6,456 bases of DNA from positions 1 to 6,456 of the forward strand of contig JAAYZO010000106.1 of the NCBI GenBank assembly GCA_012514865.1, read 5' to 3'. Positions 1 to 4,147 of this stretch are shown piece by piece; position 1 is the stretch's first letter; each line of letters opens with the position of its first letter. Below the pieces are notes generated by a model. It ran no database searches, had not been told where the DNA came from, and saw only the letters and a program-made list of their open reading frames with translations. The translations under genes and the position numbers were made by a program. This DNA is from Lentisphaerota bacterium (lineage in GTDB: Bacteria; Verrucomicrobiota; Lentisphaeria; Oligosphaerales; JAFGRS01).

Positions 1-55
1 CCAGGGCGCCCAGGGCGATGCCGCCGGTGAGCAGGATGTGTCGCAGTGTCCTCAT
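1..55 (-). CDS. Start of an exported protein of unknown function (partial, 3' end outside window)
   Basis: Only the first 18 codons are visible, reading MRTLRHILLTGGIALGAL. This is a typical signal-peptide beginning: two Arg and one His in the n-region, followed by a hydrophobic stretch. The ATG is supported by a strong Shine-Dalgarno (AAGGAGG) with 8 bases between its last G and the start codon. It lies 123 bp downstream of the stop of the 1197-aa gene on the same strand, so it could belong to the same transcription unit. Nothing in the visible part tells the function. I infer an exported or membrane-anchored product from the N-terminus alone. Confidence 0.7.
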   Translation of the reverse strand, partial: MRTLRHILLTGGIALGAL

Positions 56-143
56 GATGCTGTCCTCCTTCGCTTGCGGGCCTTGCCGGCGGACCGGCGA
101 TCGGTGATGTCTTCGGCTTTCTGACCTCTGGAACGACAGCATC
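56..143. repeat. 9-bp perfect inverted repeat spanning the leader of the left-edge gene
   Basis: GATGCTGTC at 56-64 and GACAGCATC at 135-143 are exact reverse complements, separated by 70 bp. In the minus-strand transcript the downstream arm sits directly between the Shine-Dalgarno and the ATG of the left-edge gene. Pairing with the upstream arm would therefore cover the initiation region. It may also be chance; the role is inference. Confidence 0.4.
64..69 (-). promoter_or_regulatory. Shine-Dalgarno of the left-edge gene
   Basis: The minus strand reads AAGGAGGACAGCATC immediately before ATG. The AGGAGG core is a near-perfect anti-16S match at 8-nt spacing and decides the start codon at 55. 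The same GGAGGAC string precedes the 1197-aa gene, so both genes share a ribosome-binding site style. Confidence 0.75.
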
Positions 144-178
144 GGGCAGTTTATTCAACGTCGACGCGCCGCGTGACC

Positions 179-3100
179 TCAGGGCGCGGCGTCGTCATCG
201 GTGCGGCGCGCCTTGTCGGGTATCGGCATCCGGGCGCCGACGAGGATCAGGCGGTAGCGCTGCGGCCGGATCTCGAGCGGCAGCCCGCCAGCCTCGGCCG
301 GGATCGGCTCGTCGACCATCGCATCGCGCGCTTCGGCATCGGGGGCGACGCCGAGGCGGCCGCGGTCGAGGATGACGGTGCCGGACCACGGCGCCTTCGG
401 GAGATTCGACACCACCACCAGGGCCTGCCCAGGCTGGGGGCCGACCCAGGTGCTGGCCAGCGGCCCGGGCGGCTCGCAACGTACGCCCGGGTCCTGCCAG
501 TAGCCGGTGAAGCGCGCCCCGTCGAAGGCGGCGCGGATCTGCCGCAGATGCACCCACGGCCGGGCAAAACGCCCGTAGCCGATCTGGTTGCCGTAGTACT
601 GCACGATGCCGCCGCCGACCGCCATCGGCACGTCGTGCAGGAGGAACATGGCGTGCATCTCGTTGCGCGTCACCGGCAGTTTGTGGTAATTCCACCAGAG
701 CCCGACGGTGTGGACGCCGTTGAGGTGCGTCATGAAGTTGGCCCGGCAGGCGCTCGGGCTGTGCACTCCGAGCAGGGTGTCGCCGGCGTGGTACTGGCCC
801 TCGCCGGTGACACGCTCGTCGGTGAAGCCGCCGATGGCGTAGACCTCTTCGTTGGTGTGGTTGCGCACGATGGCGGGCCGCGACGACTCGACATGGCAGA
901 AGACGTAGAGCCTCTCGATGAACTCGCGGATGGCCCAGATCCCGTAGGTCCCCCGCGGCCGGCCCGCGCGGTCCGTCCAGGCGTAGCCCTCCAGCTCGTT
1001 CTGCAGCAGCCGCGGCATGGAGAAGGCGTCGCCGTAGACGCCATCCAGGCCGCACTCCTCGATGGTGTAGCGCGCCCCGTCGAGCCACCAGTCCTGGAGG
1101 ACCTGGTTGTGCACATGCAGGAAACAGCCCCAGCCGATGTTCCGGACCGGCTCGGCCAGCATCTCCTGGCCGAAGGTCGCGAAGTCCGGGATGTTCGCGT
1201 TGACACCCCAGCCGGTGTAGGGCGTGATGCGGAAGCCGCGGCGGTGCACCAGGTCGACGTAGGCGCGGACCTTCGCCTCCTGGGCCGGGTTGTACATGCG
1301 CGGGCAGCCGAAGTGGTTGTCGTCGGTCATGTAGATGCTCACCGCGTTGATGCCGCGCGCTGCGTAGGCGTCGTGCGCGGCCTTGCGGAAGTCCGGCGAG
1401 CCGAGGCCGTCCTCGTCGTAGGGGCGCCCCTCGGCGGCACGGAAGACGGCGCGGTTCGCGCGCGTGTCCTTGACCGGGGTCACGGTCAGGCCGAAGGTCA
1501 AGGTCCAGGGCGCGGTGAGGGCCAGCGGCGCGTCGGCCACGGCGATGCGCAGCACCGTCGCGCCGGGCTCGCGGACGATGCGTATGACGCGCTCCTCGTC
1601 AGCGTTGGCCCAGCCGCGGTCGCTCTCGCAGAACCACTGCAGGCCGCGGTCCTCGGTGCCCACGAAGACAGCGTAGGAGAAGGGTATGGCGCCGTCGGGA
1701 TAGGCCGCCAGCCACTCGTCGACACTCCCGGCGAAGCCGGTGCTGCGCGCCCGCTGCGGGTCGGTCCGAGTGGCGTGATGGGTAGCGAGGACCGCCCAGG
1801 TGTCCTGCATGGGGATCTCCAGAATGAGCCGCGGCAGGACGACCTCGGCCGCACCGGGGTCGAGGGTGAGGTCGAAGCGCGCCGTGCCGTCGTAGTGCAG
1901 CACGGTGCGCATCCGGGCCGCCGCCGCGCCGATGCGGCCGACGGCGGCGAACTCGGCATCGCGGTCGGTCGTGGCGACGCGCACCGGCGGCATGGCCACC
2001 GCGGCGTCGCCGGCATCGAGGGCGATCGGCCGCGCCAGCAGCTCGCTGCCGCGTGCGACGACGCTCGACGGCAGGCCGGCCGCGCCAATCGTCAGACGGC
2101 GCTCCCACACGCGCGCCGACAGGTCGCCGTCCGGCCGCACCGGCTCGAACGGCGGCGGCACCACCGCCGAGCGGCCGATGCGGTTGCCAAACCACGACGG
2201 CGTCGGCGGACGCGTCACCACGGCCGAGTTGCGCAGCGCCTCGGCGCCGTCGCTCCGCAGAAGCCGCGCCGTCACCGTCGCCGTCGACCCGGGCCGGACC
2301 TCGCGGCAGTCGAGGTAGACGTGCACCGCCTCGGCGCCCGGCACCACCGGCGCCTCGCCCGCGTCGAGGACCGCATCGCCGACGCGCAGTTCGAAGGCCA
2401 CGCGGTCGGTGGCGCTGACGACGAGATTCTCGAGCGACGCCTCGGCGCGGAGGCGCCCGTGGGTGAGGAAGTACGGCCGCAGCGTCACGCGCAGGCCCGG
2501 CAACACCGCAAACGGCACCACCTGCGCACTGAGCACCTCGCCGGTCGCGGCATCGGCATAGCGCCAGGCCACGATGTACTCGCCGCTGGAGAGCGGCTCC
2601 TCGAGCGGGCTGTAGGCCGCGCCGGCCGTGTCGCCGCGCGGCGGCACCACCACCTCGCCGTGGTGTTCCTTAACAAACCGGTAACGCTCGTTGAGCTCGC
2701 GCAGGATGTCGGCCTCGCTGCGGAAGGCCTGGACCTCCTGCTTCGGATCGAGCCACGGCTTGCCGGTCTCACGGATGTGCTGGATGATGTCCCAGGCCGT
2801 GAACAGATCCAGCGCCCCCGGCGGACGCTCGGCCGCGGCCTTGAAGAGCTGCATCTGCGCGGTGAGGGCGATCGGCGTCGTGCCGGTGTTGTAGAAGACC
2901 ATCCGCGAGCCGACCGTCGCCTCGCCCGCGGCCTTCTGCGCCGCGCTCACCGGCAGCCGCCCGATGCCGTGCGGCCGCGCCACGGGGCCGTGCTCGACGA
3001 AGACGAAGGCCGGCAGCACCGTGCTGCGGTAGCCGTGCCGATTCAGGTTCCAGATCAGGCCGAGGTCGACCATGCGCTTGGCCGGCGTCACCTGCTGATT

Positions 3101-3772
3101 CATCGCGTCCATGAACCACACCGCGCCCGGGCCCGGCCGCTCGCAGCCTTCCAGGTCGGCGAGCGGTATCGCCACCTCGGCAGCCCAGTGCTCGAGGCCC
3201 TGACGCGTCGCCGCGACCCGCCACGAACACGGCCACGCGGTGTCGCCGCCGGCACCGTCCAGAGCCCCGCGCATCACGCTCCAGGCCCCGACCGAGTTCA
3301 CCGCCAGAGCGTAGAAGTGCGCATTGCCGCGCTCGCGCCGACCGGGCTGGATGACCAGCTCGACGTTGTCGTCCTTCCACCAGAGGTGGTCGTGGCGGCC
3401 CGGCAGGAAGGTCGCCCGCGGCGTCGGATGCATCGGCGGCCGGTCGACCTTCATCGCCAGGTAGACATGGGTGTCATCCCAGCAGGTGTACAGGCGCACG
3501 TCCTGAGTCGAGACGTTGCCGGTGGCCACCTCGATGAAGCCGCCCACCGACGAGGCGTGATACCACTCGCGATAGGTGATATACCCGTCGATGACCGGAG
3601 CCGCCGGGGTGGCCCGCGGTGTCGTGCACACCACCTGCCGCGACCACCACTCGGGAATCAGCCCCGGCGCCGCCGCGGGGGGCGCCGCCGCCGCGGCCTC
3701 CTGGCCGCCACACGGGGCCGCCAACACACCCACCAGAGCGATGGCGATCGCCGCAGCAACACTCATAGGCAT
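179..3772 (-). CDS. Large exported glycoside-hydrolase-like protein: CBM9-like, GH123/DUF6067-like domain and TIM barrel
   Basis: A 1197-aa protein, probably acting on polysaccharide outside the cytoplasm. Residues 1-24 look like a signal peptide, with a hydrophobic core but no Lys/Arg in the n-region, followed by an Ala/Pro linker (25-37). Residues ~55-262 resemble a CBM9-like sandwich: APVIDGYITYREW, then DVRLYTCWDDTHVYLAMKV, then DDNVELVI, then the closing AEVAIPLADLEG. Residues ~280-520 are Ig-like strands interrupted by a helical insertion (~315-372). Residues ~525-770 carry GH123-N/DUF6067 signatures: W..NRIGRSAVVPPPFEPV, the W-R and LP blocks, GLQWFCESDRGW (709-720) and TFGLTVTPVK. Residues ~800-1090 look like a TIM barrel with acids at D817/D818, D910/D915 and E986/E991 (TGEGQY), and ~1095-1180 a C-terminal beta domain. 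The ATG follows GGAGGA at 6-nt spacing, and an in-frame stop lies 18 nt upstream. No EC activity can be assigned. The domain calls rest on recalled family motifs. Confidence 0.9.
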   Translation of the reverse strand: MPMSVAAAIAIALVGVLAAPCGGQEAAAAAPPAAAPGLIPEWWSRQVVCTTPRATPAAPVIDGYITYREWYHASSVGGFIEVATGNVSTQDVRLYTCWDDTHVYLAMKVDRPPMHPTPRATFLPGRHDHLWWKDDNVELVIQPGRRERGNAHFYALAVNSVGAWSVMRGALDGAGGDTAWPCSWRVAATRQGLEHWAAEVAIPLADLEGCERPGPGAVWFMDAMNQQVTPAKRMVDLGLIWNLNRHGYRSTVLPAFVFVEHGPVARPHGIGRLPVSAAQKAAGEATVGSRMVFYNTGTTPIALTAQMQLFKAAAERPPGALDLFTAWDIIQHIRETGKPWLDPKQEVQAFRSEADILRELNERYRFVKEHHGEVVVPPRGDTAGAAYSPLEEPLSSGEYIVAWRYADAATGEVLSAQVVPFAVLPGLRVTLRPYFLTHGRLRAEASLENLVVSATDRVAFELRVGDAVLDAGEAPVVPGAEAVHVYLDCREVRPGSTATVTARLLRSDGAEALRNSAVVTRPPTPSWFGNRIGRSAVVPPPFEPVRPDGDLSARVWERRLTIGAAGLPSSVVARGSELLARPIALDAGDAAVAMPPVRVATTDRDAEFAAVGRIGAAAARMRTVLHYDGTARFDLTLDPGAAEVVLPRLILEIPMQDTWAVLATHHATRTDPQRARSTGFAGSVDEWLAAYPDGAIPFSYAVFVGTEDRGLQWFCESDRGWANADEERVIRIVREPGATVLRIAVADAPLALTAPWTLTFGLTVTPVKDTRANRAVFRAAEGRPYDEDGLGSPDFRKAAHDAYAARGINAVSIYMTDDNHFGCPRMYNPAQEAKVRAYVDLVHRRGFRITPYTGWGVNANIPDFATFGQEMLAEPVRNIGWGCFLHVHNQVLQDWWLDGARYTIEECGLDGVYGDAFSMPRLLQNELEGYAWTDRAGRPRGTYGIWAIREFIERLYVFCHVESSRPAIVRNHTNEEVYAIGGFTDERVTGEGQYHAGDTLLGVHSPSACRANFMTHLNGVHTVGLWWNYHKLPVTRNEMHAMFLLHDVPMAVGGGIVQYYGNQIGYGRFARPWVHLRQIRAAFDGARFTGYWQDPGVRCEPPGPLASTWVGPQPGQALVVVSNLPKAPWSGTVILDRGRLGVAPDAEARDAMVDEPIPAEAGGLPLEIRPQRYRLILVGARMPIPDKARRTDDDAAP

Positions 3773-3778
3773 GGGACG

Positions 3779-3784
3779 TCCTCC
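3779..3784 (-). promoter_or_regulatory. Shine-Dalgarno of the 1197-aa gene
   Basis: The minus strand reads TGGAGGACGTCCC before ATG, giving GGAGGA with 6 nt to the start codon at 3772. An in-frame TGA at 3791-3793 rules out any longer start. A second in-frame ATG two codons later (3766) would have 12-nt spacing and is less likely. Confidence 0.75.
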
Positions 3785-3873
3785 ATAGCATCACCGCACC
3801 GCGCCCAGACGCGCCGGACGGGGCAAGGCGAACCATCGCCCGCTGCGCCCTCCCTGCGGGCCTCTGTTCCGGC

Positions 3874-3886
3874 GCCCTGAAAGGGC
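3874..3886. repeat. Hairpin 1 (GCCCT-GAA-AGGGC)
   Basis: A perfect 5-bp stem (3874-3878 with 3882-3886) around a GAA triloop. Its CTGAAAG core recurs in hairpin 3, which suggests related units rather than chance. Confidence 0.6.
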
Positions 3887-3898
3887 ATCATTCATCAG

Positions 3899-3917
3899 CC
3901 CAGGGCAACGCCCTGGG
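3899..3917. repeat. Hairpin 2 (CCCAGGGC-AAC-GCCCTGGG)
   Basis: A perfect 8-bp stem (3899-3906 with 3910-3917) and an AAC triloop, the strongest secondary structure in the gap. No T-run follows on either strand, so it is not a standard intrinsic terminator. The sequence type is reminiscent of REP-like palindromes common in intergenic DNA of planctomycete-like genomes (recollection, not searched). Confidence 0.65.
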
Positions 3918-3936
3918 GAATCGTATGTCACGCATG

Positions 3937-3953
3937 GCAGGCTGAAAGTCTGC
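3937..3953. repeat. Hairpin 3 (GCAGGCT-GAA-AGTCTGC)
   Basis: A 7-bp stem with one G-T wobble (3937-3943 with 3947-3953) around a GAA triloop, sharing the CTGAAAG core with hairpin 1. It is nested inside a 7-bp inverted repeat, TCGTATG at 3921-3927 and CATACGA at 3986-3992. Within the nest are also two copies of ACGCATG (3930-3936, 3963-3969) and a near-identical 11-mer pair (ACAACACGACG 3955-3965, ACAACGCGACG 3972-3982). Confidence 0.6.
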
Positions 3954-4071
3954 GACAACACGACGCATGCAACAACGCGACGTTTCATACGAGCCAGCTC
4001 ACCGGCCCGGTGCGCCGGATACAGCAAGGCGAAACCTCGCGCCGCGACGTCCTCTCACCATCCCCCCTCGT

Positions 4072-4095
4072 TGCGTTCTCTGCGTTCTCTGTGAC
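4072..4095. repeat. Tandem 9-mer TGCGTTCTC x2 plus partial third unit
   Basis: TGCGTTCTC at 4072-4080 is repeated immediately at 4081-4089 and followed by TGTGAC. It resembles the CTCTGTG/TTCTCTG type of short-period intergenic repeat seen in several environmental phyla (recollection). It lies 53 bp beyond the stop of the GH42-like gene, in its 3' untranslated region. Confidence 0.5.
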
Positions 4096-4147
4096 CCAAC
4101 CCCCTCCTCGATACCCGCCGGCGCCGCGCGACCTGCCATACCATCCC

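Larger units (their letters stand above)
56..178 (-). other. Intergenic leader between the 1197-aa gene and the left-edge gene
   Basis: These 123 bp hold no open reading frame I can support. On the minus strand they contain a TTGAAT string near 157-162 but no convincing -10 partner, so I do not call a promoter. GCCGG (85-89) and CCGGC (94-98) can form a 5-bp stem with a 4-nt loop, which is weak in GC-rich DNA. No GC hairpin followed by a T-run is seen, so there is no obvious intrinsic terminator for the upstream gene. A 9-bp inverted repeat is listed separately. Confidence 0.5.
3811..4033. repeat. Imperfect 22-bp direct repeat flanking the hairpin block
   Basis: GCGCCGGA-N4-GCAAGGCGAA occurs at 3811-3832 and at 4012-4033, identical outside the four central bases (18 of 22). 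The copies start 201 bp apart and bracket all three hairpins. Similarity continues weakly to the right of each copy when a 1-nt gap is allowed. They could be ends of a mobile or dispersed unit, or two copies of one small repeat family. Confidence 0.6.
3773..4147. other. 375-bp gene-free region holding an intergenic repeat mosaic
   Basis: No supported gene lies between the two large genes. The region contains an imperfect 22-bp direct repeat at its flanks, three tight hairpins with GAA or AAC loops, short direct and inverted repeats around the third hairpin, and a tandem 9-mer near 4072-4095; each is listed separately. A further stem GCCCGC (3838-3843) with GCGGGC (3856-3861) is possible. I see no confident promoter for the 1197-aa gene and no classic intrinsic terminator (stem plus U-run) for the GH42-like gene. 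Confidence 0.7.

Noticed and set aside
3700..3772. Lipoprotein signal (LAAPC, Cys at residue 21) in the 1197-aa protein
   Set aside because: Pro occupies the position directly before Cys, where lipoboxes need a small residue such as Gly, Ala or Ser, so ordinary signal peptidase I processing is more likely.
173..3880. Plus-strand open frame of 1235 codons antisense to the 1197-aa gene
   Set aside because: Its translation is rich in Arg, Ala, Gly and His with no domain pattern, as expected for the complement of a high-GC gene. The minus-strand frame has a signal peptide, a ribosome-binding site and recognisable domain motifs.
3899..3917. Hairpin 2 as an intrinsic transcription terminator
   Set aside because: The stem is strong but is not followed by a T-run on either strand; it fits a repeat-family palindrome better.
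3811..4033. CRISPR array
   Set aside because: There are only two imperfect repeat copies about 200 bp apart with no regular spacers, and no cas genes.
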